A program made the translations under genes and the position numbers. DNA of 64,000 nucleotides from Thermobispora bispora DSM 43833 (lineage in GTDB: Bacteria > Actinomycetota > Actinomycetes > Streptosporangiales > Streptosporangiaceae). The notes under the pieces are model-generated. The model saw nothing but the letters and a program-made list of their open reading frames with translations, did not search any database and was not told the origin of the DNA. Below, piece after piece: positions 40,196 through 48,391 of this stretch (position 1 is its first letter; the number at the start of each line of letters is the position of its first letter). The DNA lies in NCBI RefSeq assembly GCF_000092645.1, contig NC_014165.1, positions 2,728,001 through 2,792,000 of the forward strand, read 5' to 3'.

Positions 40196-40232
40196 CTTCA
40201 GATACATAATGAAGCGGAAAAGATACGTTCCG
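40196..40232. promoter_or_regulatory. AT-rich promoter/operator candidate of the protease-sigma-CHAT operon
   Basis: In an unusually AT-rich patch, CTTCA (40196-40200) and TGAAG (40210-40214) form one inverted repeat, and CGGAA (40215-40219) with TTCCG (40228-40232) forms another. They lie 20-60 bases before the first start codon, followed by AAGGAGGT. They could bind the operon's own sigma factor or a repressor. Confidence 0.4.
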
Positions 40233-40253
40233 TAATCGACCAAGGAGGTCCGG

Positions 40254-41255
40254 ATGCGCTGGCTGCGGGTGGAGCCGCTCCCCGGCCGGCCCGCCCTGAT
40301 CCGCCCCGGAGAGCTGCTCACCTCGTCCCCCGCCGCGGTCACGCGCTGGACCCTCGCCACCGCGCCCGCCGGCTCGCTCCTCCACCTGGTACGGCTCTCG
40401 CCCGGGACCGACGTGCTCGAGCTGACCGACGCGCTCCGGGCGCGCGGGCACCTCGCCTCCCCCAACCACGTCTTCCTCGGGCAGCCGAACTACTTCGGCG
40501 GGCCCAGCGGCGCGCCCGCCCCGGCCGAGGCCGTGCCGTACCGGCCGGAGGAGCCCTGGGACGTGACCGTCGGCCTGCTCGACACCGGGCTCGCCCCGCA
40601 CCCCTGGCTCGCCCCCTGGTACCGGGACGAGATCGCCGAGGTCGCCGACGCGGACGGGGACGGCCGGCTCGACGCGCAGGCCGGGCACGGCACGTTCATC
40701 GCCGGGCTGATCCTCCGCGCGGCGCCCGGGGCACGGCTCCGCGCGGCGCGGCTGCTCGACAGCCACGGCGTGACCGACCAGGCCGCGCTGCTGCGGGCCC
40801 TGCACCGGCTCGCCGGCGAGCGGATCGACCTGCTCAACCTGTCGTTCGGGTGCCACACCTTCGACGACCGCGCCCCCGCCGGCCTCGCCGAGGCGCTCGC
40901 CGCATTCCCCGCGGTCATCGCCTGCGCGGGCAACACCGGCTCCTCGCGCCCGTTCTGGCCCGCCGCCCTGCCCACGGTGATCGCCGTGGGCGCGCTCGAC
41001 GGCGGCGCCCGCGCCGCCTTCTCCGCGCACGGCCCGTGGGTGGACGCCTGGGCGCAGGGCGTGGGGCTGACCAGCAGCTTCCTGGAGTTCGGCCGCTTCC
41101 GCGGCTACGCCACCTGGAGCGGCACCTCGTTCGCCGCCGCCCTGGCCACCGGCGCGGCGGCCCGGCACTGCCGGACCCTGCCGCCGAAGGAGGCCGTCCG
41201 GCGGCTGCTCGCCGAGGGACGGCGCATCCCGGACCCGTGGGCGAGGGCGCGGTGA
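40254..41255 (+). CDS. Intracellular subtilisin-like serine protease (S8)
   Basis: A 333-residue S8 peptidase with the catalytic triad Asp110 (VGLLDTGLAPH), His145 (AGHGTFIAG) and Ser292 (WSGTSFAAALA), and the oxyanion Asn227 (CAGNTGSS). Residues 1-95 look like a short propeptide-type domain. There is no signal peptide and no membrane helix, so it should act in the cytosol. It has an AAGGAGGT ribosome site and is the first of four genes joined by GTGA/ATGA overlaps with a sigma factor, a small beta-domain protein and a CHAT protease. The likely job is regulated cleavage of a partner in this system (inference). Confidence 0.88.
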   Translation: MRWLRVEPLPGRPALIRPGELLTSSPAAVTRWTLATAPAGSLLHLVRLSPGTDVLELTDALRARGHLASPNHVFLGQPNYFGGPSGAPAPAEAVPYRPEEPWDVTVGLLDTGLAPHPWLAPWYRDEIAEVADADGDGRLDAQAGHGTFIAGLILRAAPGARLRAARLLDSHGVTDQAALLRALHRLAGERIDLLNLSFGCHTFDDRAPAGLAEALAAFPAVIACAGNTGSSRPFWPAALPTVIAVGALDGGARAAFSAHGPWVDAWAQGVGLTSSFLEFGRFRGYATWSGTSFAAALATGAAARHCRTLPPKEAVRRLLAEGRRIPDPWARAR

Positions 41256-41794
41256 CCGGGGCCCCGCACCCCGTTCCCGCGCGGCACGAGGCCCCGGAGC
41301 CCGACCGCGCCGCCTGGGACGACCTGGTCGCCCGGTACGGCGGCCGCATGTGGGCGGTGGCCCGGGCGCACGGCCTGAGCGAGGCGGACGCGGCCGACGC
41401 GGTCCAGGGGGCCTGGCTGCGGCTGGTCGAGAGCCTCGACCGGATCCGCGACCCGGACCGGATCGGCGCGTGGCTCATCACCACCACCCGGCACGAGGCC
41501 GCCCGGCTGCGCCGCCGGCCGCGGAGCGAACCCGTGCCCGGCCCCGACCTGCCCGCGATCGCCGTCCCCGACCCGGCGGCCGCCGTGGTCGACGCGGACT
41601 ACGGGCGGCACCTGTGGCGGCGGCTCGACGAGCTCGGCGAGCCGTGCCGGTCCCTGCTCCGCATGTTCGTGCTCCACCCCCAGGCGCGCTACGCGCAGAT
41701 CGCCATGTGGCTCAACCTGCCGGTCGGCAGCATCGGCCCCACCCGGGCCCGCTGCATGGCCCGGCTCCGTGCGCTGGCCGAGGAGGCCGGATGA
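41252..41794 (+). CDS. ECF-type RNA polymerase sigma factor
   Basis: 180 residues. Region 2: WDDLVARYGGRMWAVARAHG, AVQGAWLRLVESLDRIRDPD and IGAWLITTTRHEAARLRRR. Region 4: WRRLDELGEPCRSLLRMFVL, YAQIAMWLNLPVGSIGPTRA and RCMARLRALAEE. The GTG start overlaps the protease stop. It lacks an obvious membrane anti-sigma partner; the following 162-residue protein takes that place in the operon. It probably directs transcription of its own operon. Confidence 0.88.
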   Translation: MTGAPHPVPARHEAPEPDRAAWDDLVARYGGRMWAVARAHGLSEADAADAVQGAWLRLVESLDRIRDPDRIGAWLITTTRHEAARLRRRPRSEPVPGPDLPAIAVPDPAAAVVDADYGRHLWRRLDELGEPCRSLLRMFVLHPQARYAQIAMWLNLPVGSIGPTRARCMARLRALAEEAG

Positions 41795-42279
41795 CCGACG
41801 AGTACCTGATCGCCGCCATGCGGCTGGGCGCCGGGGTGGACCCGGTGCCCGGCCACGTCTCCGCCGCGGCGCGCGCCGCCTTCGCACTGCGCCTGCCCGG
41901 TGGCGTCCCCGCCGACCCGGTGCCCCTCGGCGCCCCGCCGGGCGCCCGTACCGCGGACGCCGGCGGTCCCGGGACCGGGAGCGCGCCGGGCGATCCGGCG
42001 GCAACCGGCCGGGTGTACCGGTGCTCCGCCGGCGGGCTCACCATCGACCTCGAGGTGTCCGTGGCCGACGGCCGGCTCGAGGTGGCCGGGCAGGTCTCCC
42101 CCCGCCCCGGGCCGGGCACCCTGATCGAGGTGCGCACCCCACAGGGCGGCACGGTCCGCGCCCCCACGGCCAGCGGCCAGTTCGCGGTGGCCGGGCTGCC
42201 GCCCGGATGGGTGAGCGTGGTCTGCCACCGCCCCGGACGGCCCCCGGTGTTCACCCGATGGCTGCGCGTCCGGGCATGA
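41791..42279 (+). CDS. Small protein with C-terminal beta (Ig/carboxypeptidase-regulatory-like) domain
   Basis: 162 residues. The N-terminus is a short helical segment (EYLIAAMRLGAGVDPVPGHV SAAARAAFALRLP in two parts), then a Gly/Pro-rich linker and a beta-rich domain (GGLTIDLEVSVADGRLEVAG, GTLIEVRTPQGGTVRAPTAS, GQFAVAGLPPGWVSVVCH). I know similar proteins directly downstream of sigma factors in many actinobacteria, always unnamed. By position it could be a soluble anti-sigma factor or a substrate of one of the two proteases. No catalytic residues are seen. ATGA overlaps on both sides. Confidence 0.6.
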   Translation: MTDEYLIAAMRLGAGVDPVPGHVSAAARAAFALRLPGGVPADPVPLGAPPGARTADAGGPGTGSAPGDPAATGRVYRCSAGGLTIDLEVSVADGRLEVAGQVSPRPGPGTLIEVRTPQGGTVRAPTASGQFAVAGLPPGWVSVVCHRPGRPPVFTRWLRVRA

Positions 42280-44720
42280 GCGCCCCGCCGCCGGCGGCGT
42301 CCCACGCCGCCCGGCTGGTCGCCCGCGCCGAGGCGGCCGTGCGGCTCTCCGGCCGCGACCCGGGGCGGGCGCTCGCCGAGGCGGCGGCCGTCCTCGCGGA
42401 GGGCCGCGCCACCGGCGGCGCCGGCGCCGGGCCCGCGGGTGAGGCGATCTCGGTCGCGCTGCGCGCCAGCGCGCTCGCCGCCCGGGAGCTGGGCGACCTC
42501 CACCTCGCCGCGCGGCGGCTCCACCAGGCCGTGGCCGCGGCCCGGCGGCACCCGCGGCGGGCTGCCCAGGCGCTGATGTCCCTGGTCACGGTGCGGGCGC
42601 AGCTCGGCGACCCGCAGGGCGCGCTGCGCCTGGCCGACCGGGCCGAACGCGACCTGGCCGCGGACGACCGCGCCCGGCTCGACGTGCAGCGCTCGGTCGC
42701 GCTGATCCTGCTCGGCCGCCACCGCGACGCGGTGCGGCACTGCGACCGGGCGGTCCCCGCGCTCCGCGGCGATCCCCGGTTCCTCGCCGGCGCCCTGCTC
42801 AACCGCGGCCTCGCCCGCGCGTATTTGGAGGAGTACGGCGCGGCCGAGCGGGACCTGTCGGCGTGCGCGGCGATCGCCCGGGCCGCGGGGATGGAGCACG
42901 TCGCCGTGCTCGCCGAGAGCAACCTCCCGTTCCTGGCGGCCCGGCGCGGGGACATCCCGGCCGCGTTCGAGAGCTACGCCGCGGTCGAGGGCTCCCTCCG
43001 CGGATACCCCGAGCGCCTCGCCACCACCCGGACCGACTTCGCCGAGGCGCTGATCGCCGCCCGGCTGCCCGGGGAGGCGCACGCCCTGCTCGACCGGGCC
43101 CTGGCCGACCTGGCCGCCTCCGGCTCGCACGCCTCGATCCCGTACGCCCGCCTGCTGCTCGCCCAGGCCGAGCTGCTCCTGGGAGACGCGCGGCGCGCCC
43201 AGGCCACGGCCGGGATCGCCCGGTCGGAGCTGGAGCGGCAGGGGCGGACGGCGTGGACCCCGCTGGCGACCGAGGTGATCCTCCGCGCCCGGATGGCCAT
43301 GGGGCCACCGGACACCGGGCTGCTCGCCGCGCTGCTCTCCTGCGCGGCCGATCTCGCCGCGCACGGCTGGCCGGCCGCGTCCTGCGCGCTGCGGCTCCGC
43401 GCCGCCGAGGCGGCGGTGCGGCTCGGCCGTCCCGCGACCGCCGGCGCCCAGCTCGACCTGGTGATCGCCCGGAGCGCCCGGCCCGAGATCCGGCAGCACG
43501 CCCTGGCCATGCGCCGCAGGCTCGCCGGGGACCTCCCCGGCGCGCTGGAGGCGGCGCGGGCCGGGCTGGAGGCCCGCCCGCCCCGGCCGGTCCCGGCCGC
43601 GCTCCGGGTCCACGCCGCGCGCCCGGCCGACGACCTGGCCGCGTTCGGGCTCGCCACCGCGCTGGAGACCGGGGAGCCGTGGACGGTCCTCACCTGGGCG
43701 GAGCGCCGCCGCGCCGCGGTGCGCGGCACGCCCGCTCCCCCGGCGTTCGGCCCCGGGCACCTCGCCGGCGTGCGGGGGACGCTGATCGAGCTGGTCCGCG
43801 ACGAGGACGAGCTGTTCGCCGTGGTGGTCACCGCCCGCGAGTGCCTGCTGCGCTCCCTCGGCCCGTACGCCGAGGCCGCGGAGGCGGCGGCGCGCATCCG
43901 GTACGGCCTGCGCCGCCGGAACCTGCGGGACTGCGGCGAGCCGGCCGGCGGCGGGCCGGCCGGGGACGGGCTCGCCGGGGAGCTCGCGGCCCTCGACGGG
44001 CGGGTCTTCGGCGCGCTCGGGGCGCCCGTCCCGCCGGTGGTGATCGTCCCGACCGGGGCGCTCTGCACGCTGCCCTGGCCGCTCCTGCCCTCCCTCGCGG
44101 GCCGCCCGGTGACGGTGGCGGCCGAGGGGACGTCGTGGCTCACCGGTGCGCCCGGCCCCGGGCCGCTGCCGGGCGGCCCGATGGTCGTCGCCGTCGCGGG
44201 CCCCGGGCTGCGGCACGCGGCGGCCGAGGCGGACGCGGTGGTCCGGGCGCACCGGGCGGCGAAGCGGGTCGGCGCGGTCAAGCGGGAGCTGCTCGGCGCG
44301 CTCGGGTACGCCGACGTGCTCCACGTGGCCGCGCACGGGGCGGGTTCCCCGGCCCGCCCGATGCACGCCGAGATCCTGCTCGAGGACGGGCCGCTCATGA
44401 GCTACGAGCTGCGGGAGGCGGAGCGCATGCCCCGGCTGGTGGTGCTCTCGGCGTGCGAGACCGGGATGGCGCACGCCCCGGTGGACGGCGCCGCCCCCGG
44501 CCTCGCCGGGGCGTTCCTCGACCAGGGGGCCGGATGCGTGGTCGCCGGGGTGGTCCCGGTCCGGGACGGCGAGGCGTTCGCGCTCATGACCGTGTTCCAC
44601 GCCGAGCTCGCCGAGGGCCGTACCCCGGCCGAGGCGCTCGCGGTCGCGGCGGAGCGGACCGGTGTTCCGGGGTTCGTGTGCTTCGGCGCGGGTCACCGGC
44701 GGCTGTTCCCGCCGGCGTGA
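42276..44720 (+). CDS. Helical-repeat protein with C-terminal CHAT (caspase-like) protease domain
   Basis: 814 residues. Residues about 10-470 are TPR-like helical hairpins rich in Ala/Leu (LHLAARRLHQAVAAARRHPR; AQALMSLVTVRAQLGDPQGA; ARLLLAQAELLLGDARRAQA). The last about 300 residues are a CHAT peptidase: VVIVPTGALCTLPWPLLPSL, VLHVAAHGAG with catalytic His687, and VVLSACETGMA with catalytic Cys727, then VAGVVPVRDGEAFALMTVFH. CHAT proteases are caspase/separase relatives that act in bacterial cell death, Gasdermin activation or CRISPR-linked defence. Last gene of the four-gene overlapping operon with a subtilase and sigma factor. The repeat half probably senses or scaffolds. Confidence 0.88.
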   Translation: MSAPPPAASHAARLVARAEAAVRLSGRDPGRALAEAAAVLAEGRATGGAGAGPAGEAISVALRASALAARELGDLHLAARRLHQAVAAARRHPRRAAQALMSLVTVRAQLGDPQGALRLADRAERDLAADDRARLDVQRSVALILLGRHRDAVRHCDRAVPALRGDPRFLAGALLNRGLARAYLEEYGAAERDLSACAAIARAAGMEHVAVLAESNLPFLAARRGDIPAAFESYAAVEGSLRGYPERLATTRTDFAEALIAARLPGEAHALLDRALADLAASGSHASIPYARLLLAQAELLLGDARRAQATAGIARSELERQGRTAWTPLATEVILRARMAMGPPDTGLLAALLSCAADLAAHGWPAASCALRLRAAEAAVRLGRPATAGAQLDLVIARSARPEIRQHALAMRRRLAGDLPGALEAARAGLEARPPRPVPAALRVHAARPADDLAAFGLATALETGEPWTVLTWAERRRAAVRGTPAPPAFGPGHLAGVRGTLIELVRDEDELFAVVVTARECLLRSLGPYAEAAEAAARIRYGLRRRNLRDCGEPAGGGPAGDGLAGELAALDGRVFGALGAPVPPVVIVPTGALCTLPWPLLPSLAGRPVTVAAEGTSWLTGAPGPGPLPGGPMVVAVAGPGLRHAAAEADAVVRAHRAAKRVGAVKRELLGALGYADVLHVAAHGAGSPARPMHAEILLEDGPLMSYELREAERMPRLVVLSACETGMAHAPVDGAAPGLAGAFLDQGAGCVVAGVVPVRDGEAFALMTVFHAELAEGRTPAEALAVAAERTGVPGFVCFGAGHRRLFPPA

Positions 44721-44801
44721 ACCCCGCGCACGCCCTCACCCGCGGAGGCCGTCGCCGCCACGGGCGCCGGCGGGCGCTCGCCGAGTGATTCGCCGGATCG
44801 G

Positions 44802-44930
44802 TGCACGTTCGCCTTCGGCACCGCCCCTCACGGGTCACGCTCGCCTTCGACGCCGCCGGGTGCGTGCCCGTGACGCTCGCCCTCGCCCGCCGGGTCACGC
44901 TCGCCTTGGCACCGCCCCTTACCGGGTGAG
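44802..44930. repeat. Degenerate tandem repeats after the CHAT gene
   Basis: Variants of GGGTCACGCTCGCCTT, each followed by a CACCGCCCCT-like stretch, recur three to four times in the gap before the LysE-type gene. No terminator with a U-tract is visible. Confidence 0.6.
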
Positions 44931-44959
44931 AACAGCGGTGGGGAGGGGATGCCGATGCG

Positions 44960-45578
44960 TCAGCGGGGCTCCATCGCCAGCCGTACGCCCAGTCCGATCA
45001 GCACCATCCCGGAGATCCGCTCCATGCGGCGCCGTACGGCGGGGCGTTCGAAGATCGAACGCACCTGGTCGATCAGCCAGACGAACACCAGGTACCACAG
45101 GGTGTCCACCACGACCCAGATCAGCGCGAGCATGGTCAGCGTCAGCGGCGCGTCGGCCCCGGCGGGGACGAACTGCGGCAGGAACGAGACCGCGAACACG
45201 GCCGCCTTGGGGTTGGCGAGGATGGTGCCCAGGCCCAGCAGGTACGAGCGCCGCCACCCTGTCCGCGGCCTGCTCCCCCCGATGCGCGGTGGCATCGCCC
45301 CGCCGGGCCTGCCACAGCGACTGCACCCCGATCACCACGAGCGCCACCGCGCCCACGGCGCGCATCACGTCGTAGGCCACCTGGGAGGCGAGGACCAGCG
45401 CGGACAGGCCGAAGGCCGCGGCCACGGCCCACAGCAGCACCCCGGTCTCATTGCCGAGCGTCGTCGCGACGCCGTGTGCTCTGCCGCCGCGCAGGGTCTG
45501 CCGCAGGATGACCACGGAGCTCACCCCGGGGATCATCGCCAGCAGCAGGCACGATCCGATGAAGAGAAGCAGATTCAT
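44960..45578 (-). pseudogene. LysE-family amino-acid exporter, frameshifted
   Basis: From ATG 45578 the frame gives the N-terminal half of a LysE/RhtB exporter (FIGSCLLLAMIPGVSSVVIL, GVATTLGNETGVLLWAVAAA, VALVVIGVQSLWQARRG) and then noise. The other half (RRSYLLGLGTILANPKAAVF, FLPQFVPAG, SGMVLIGLGVRLAMEPR) is in another frame, ending at 44960. The switch lies near a run of six C on the plus strand at 45275-45280, where a one-base change restores about 206 residues, the normal length. Either a pseudogene or a homopolymer error. Confidence 0.8.
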
Positions 45579-45631
45579 CGGGTCATCGTCGCCGACGCTC
45601 ACCCGCCGCGGCAACCGAATATCCCGGCGTC

Positions 45632-45721
45632 GCGATCAGCCGCGGGGCGCGGCCCCTTCGGAGGGCGATCACCAGGGCGGTATCCGAGGGGGCGATCAGC
45701 CGCGGGGCGAGGGTCCCTTCG
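45632..45721. repeat. Duplicated 3' end of the rhodanese gene
   Basis: GCGATCAGCCGCGGGGCG and the following GG(C/T)CCCTTCG occur at 45632-45660 and 45692-45721, 60 bases apart. The second copy contains the stop codon and last codons of the sulfurtransferase; the first is a copy outside the gene. Confidence 0.6.
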
Positions 45722-46523
45722 CGACCGGCCGCGAAGGATCGGCCACCCAGTTCGACCAGGAGCCGACGTACAGCGCGGCGCGGACGCCGGCGAGCTCGAG
45801 GGCGAGGACCTGGTGGGCGGCGGTGACCCCGGAGCCACAGTAGACGCCGACCTCGGCCCCCTCCCCCACGCCGAGCCCGGCGAACCGCTCCCGGAGGGAC
45901 TCCGGGCCGCGGAACCGGCCGGTGGCGTCCACGTTCTCGGTCGTGGGGGCGCTCACCGCGCCGGGGATGTGCCCGGCCACCGGGTCGATCGGCTCCACCT
46001 CACCGCGGTAGCGCTCGGCCGCCCGGGCGTCGAGCAGCACCCCGCGCGCCGCGATCTCGGCCGCGCCGTCCGCGTCGAGCAGCGGCATGCCGCCCGGCAC
46101 GGCGGTGAAGTCCCCCGGCTCGGCCCGGCGCTCCTCGGCGGTGACCGGGAGGCCCGCGTCGGTCCAGGCGCGGAGCCCGCCGTCGAGCACCCGCACGTCG
46201 GGGTGGCCGAAGTAGCGGAGCGTCCACCAGGCCCGCGCCGCCGCGGTCGAGTCGGCCTCGTCGTACACGACCACCGGGCGGGAGCCGGAGACGCCGAGCC
46301 GGCGCATGGCGGCCTGGAACGCCGCGGGCTCGGGCAGCGGGTGCCGCCCGGCCGGTCCGGGCGGGCCGGCGAGGTCGGCGTCGAGGTCGCAGAAGACCGC
46401 GCCCGGGATGTGCGCCTGGCGGTAGGCCTCGATGCCGGGCGGCCCGCCGAGCCGCCAGCGCACGTCGAGGATGGTCACGTCGTCCAGGGCGGCCAGCTCC
46501 TGCGGCGTGATCAGCGGGGTCAT
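45696..46523 (-). CDS. Two-domain sulfurtransferase (thiosulfate/3-mercaptopyruvate type)
   Basis: 275 residues in two rhodanese domains. The inactive N-terminal domain has ILDVRWRLGGPPGIEAYRQA HIPGAVFCDLD (two parts) and YDEADSTAAARAWWTLRYFG. The active C-terminal domain has LLDARAAERYRGEVEPIDPV, AGHIPGAVSAP and the catalytic Cys loop VYCGSGVTAAHQVLALE. It transfers sulfane sulfur to cyanide or thiols. CGSGVTA is the form seen in SseA-like mercaptopyruvate sulfurtransferases. The upstream phosphodiesterase gene ends 27 bases away on the same strand. Confidence 0.92.
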   Translation of the reverse strand: MTPLITPQELAALDDVTILDVRWRLGGPPGIEAYRQAHIPGAVFCDLDADLAGPPGPAGRHPLPEPAAFQAAMRRLGVSGSRPVVVYDEADSTAAARAWWTLRYFGHPDVRVLDGGLRAWTDAGLPVTAEERRAEPGDFTAVPGGMPLLDADGAAEIAARGVLLDARAAERYRGEVEPIDPVAGHIPGAVSAPTTENVDATGRFRGPESLRERFAGLGVGEGAEVGVYCGSGVTAAHQVLALELAGVRAALYVGSWSNWVADPSRPVAKGPSPRG

Positions 46524-46550
46524 GGATGCACCTCCAGAGCCTGCCGGGTG

Positions 46551-47720
46551 TCAGCGGCGGATCTCGATCAGCGGGACGTTCTGCTCGGCCGGGGTGAGGG
46601 ACCCGTGGACGCCGATGAGCCGGGACTCCAGCGGCTCCCGCTCGGAGGCGATCACCACGGTGTCGCCGTAGGAGACGGCGAGCACGTCGCCGATCCGGCC
46701 GAGCCACTCCCGCTTGACCACCTTGCCGAACCAGCCGGCCTCCACCGCCTCCTCCCGGGTCACCACCCAGGCGCGGCCGTGCAGCGCGGCCCGCCACGCG
46801 GCGAGCACGTCGGCGGTGGCCCCGGGGACGGTGTAGACGTGGCGGGCGCGGCCGTCCCCGCCGAGCAGGCGCACGCCCTCCTGGAGGTCGGCGCGCGCGT
46901 CGAAGTCGATCCGCTCCCCCGCGTTGACCATGCCGTGGTCGGCGGTGACGTAGAGGACGGAGCCGGGCGGCAGCCCGTCCGCGATCCGCTCCGCCATCCG
47001 GTCGACGATCGCGACCTGCTCCAGCCACTCCGGGGTGCCCCACCCCTTGAGGTGGCCGAACAGGTCGACCTCGCCGTAGTAGACGATGACGAACCTGCTC
47101 TCCTGCAGGGCCCGCCGGGCTCCCTCGACCCGGTCGTCCACGGTGTCGGCGCCCCAGTGGCGGGTCCCCCGGTACACCGCCCGGGTGAGCCCGGTGTCGC
47201 GGAAGTACGGCGGCGCCACGTAGACCGGCTCGATGCCGTGGGCGGCCAGGCGCTGGTAGGCGGTCTCGGCCGGCTGCCAGGCGTCCGGGTCGATGGGCGG
47301 CCCGCCGGGCGCGGTCCACCGCAGGCAGTGGAGGAGCCGCCCCTCCCCGGGCACGGCCATCTGCACGCCCACGATGCCGTGCTCACCGGGGACGGCACCG
47401 GTGCCGAGGGTGGCCAGGCTGGTCGGGGTCGAGGAGGGAAAGCCGGCGGTGAGCGTCCGCCGCGGGTGGGCCGTGAGGAACGGGGCGCAGCCGGGGTGGG
47501 CGTCGAGCAGGTCCGCGCCCATGCCGTCGACGAGGAGGAGGCAGACCCTGCCGGCCGGTTCCAGCCCGAGCGGGTTCGGCACCGGCAGGCCGAGGCAGGC
47601 GAGCAGGGACCGCGAGAGGTCGGCGAGCGACGCCTCGCCGTACGCGGGCGCGAACGGCACGGCGCGCTCGCCCACCGGCGCTCCGGTGCCCGACGGGGGG
47701 CGGTGCTGGGCGTCGGTCAC
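46551..47720 (-). CDS. Alkaline-phosphatase-superfamily phosphodiesterase
   Basis: 389 residues of the type I phosphodiesterase/nucleotide pyrophosphatase family. The first metal Asp is in VCLLLVDGMGADLLDAHPG, the nucleophile Thr region is FPSSTPTSLATLGTG, and YGEVDLFGHLKGWGTPEWLE and YVTADHGMVNAGE supply the Asp/His metal ligands. There is no signal peptide, so it should be cytoplasmic. It sits between the rhodanese and DUF5998 genes, an order known from streptomycetes. Start GTG 47720. Substrate unknown. Confidence 0.88.
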   Translation of the reverse strand: MTDAQHRPPSGTGAPVGERAVPFAPAYGEASLADLSRSLLACLGLPVPNPLGLEPAGRVCLLLVDGMGADLLDAHPGCAPFLTAHPRRTLTAGFPSSTPTSLATLGTGAVPGEHGIVGVQMAVPGEGRLLHCLRWTAPGGPPIDPDAWQPAETAYQRLAAHGIEPVYVAPPYFRDTGLTRAVYRGTRHWGADTVDDRVEGARRALQESRFVIVYYGEVDLFGHLKGWGTPEWLEQVAIVDRMAERIADGLPPGSVLYVTADHGMVNAGERIDFDARADLQEGVRLLGGDGRARHVYTVPGATADVLAAWRAALHGRAWVVTREEAVEAGWFGKVVKREWLGRIGDVLAVSYGDTVVIASEREPLESRLIGVHGSLTPAEQNVPLIEIRR

Positions 47721-47765
47721 ATGGCCTCCGGGTTCGTGGCGGGTCGGCGCACGGCTGCGCGGCGG

Positions 47766-48359
47766 TCAGCGCACGGCGCAGCCGGTCGCCTCGGAGAGGG
47801 CCTTGGCGAACGCGAGCACGTTGGCGACCGCCTCGGGGCCGTCGGCGGCCTCGCTGACCCGCAGGGACAGGTCGTCCGCCGTGATCGCCCCGGTGTACCC
47901 GTGGTCGGCCTCGCAGTTCTCGTCCCCGCACGAGGCGGGCTCGAGGTCGATGTGGGAGATCGCACCCCACCCGATGGTCAGCGTGACCTCGCTTGGGCGG
48001 ACCACGCCCGGCACGTACGACGCCGGGTCGGGCACGACCCGCGTGACCGCGACCGACTGGATCTTGCTGAGCTGCACCGCCTCCGTGGTGGTGGTCGCGT
48101 ACGGGGTGGGGATGCCCTCCGCGGGCGGCTGCTCGTCGGTGTGGCACACGATCAGCCGGGTCGGGGAGAGCGCGAGCACGGTGACGTGCCGGCGCACCTC
48201 CATCCCCGGATCGAAGGTGGCCTCGTGGTGCACGACGTAGGCGAGGACCTCTTCACCGGCCAGCGCGGAGTCCACGGCGTCGGCGACCAGGTCGGGGTAG
48301 TAGCCGCAGCGCTCGATGGCCTCGCGCATGCCCGCGGCGGAAACTGGGGTTTCCCTCAT
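47766..48359 (-). CDS. DUF5998 family protein
   Basis: 197 residues, ATG 48359. MREAIERCGYYPDLVADAVD, VVHHEATFDPGMEVRRHVTV, LALSPTRLIVCHTDEQPP, and CGDENCEADHGYTGAITADD fit the actinobacterial DUF5998 family, a PH-like beta protein of unknown function. It is conserved between the alkaline-phosphatase-like gene and the GNAT-CoA-ligase gene, and all four genes run leftward. The frame is open far upstream but only this part looks like protein. Confidence 0.85.
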   Translation of the reverse strand: MRETPVSAAGMREAIERCGYYPDLVADAVDSALAGEEVLAYVVHHEATFDPGMEVRRHVTVLALSPTRLIVCHTDEQPPAEGIPTPYATTTTEAVQLSKIQSVAVTRVVPDPASYVPGVVRPSEVTLTIGWGAISHIDLEPASCGDENCEADHGYTGAITADDLSLRVSEAADGPEAVANVLAFAKALSEATGCAVR

Positions 48360-48391
48360 GGGTCCATCCTGCCCTCTGCGGGACGTGGGTT

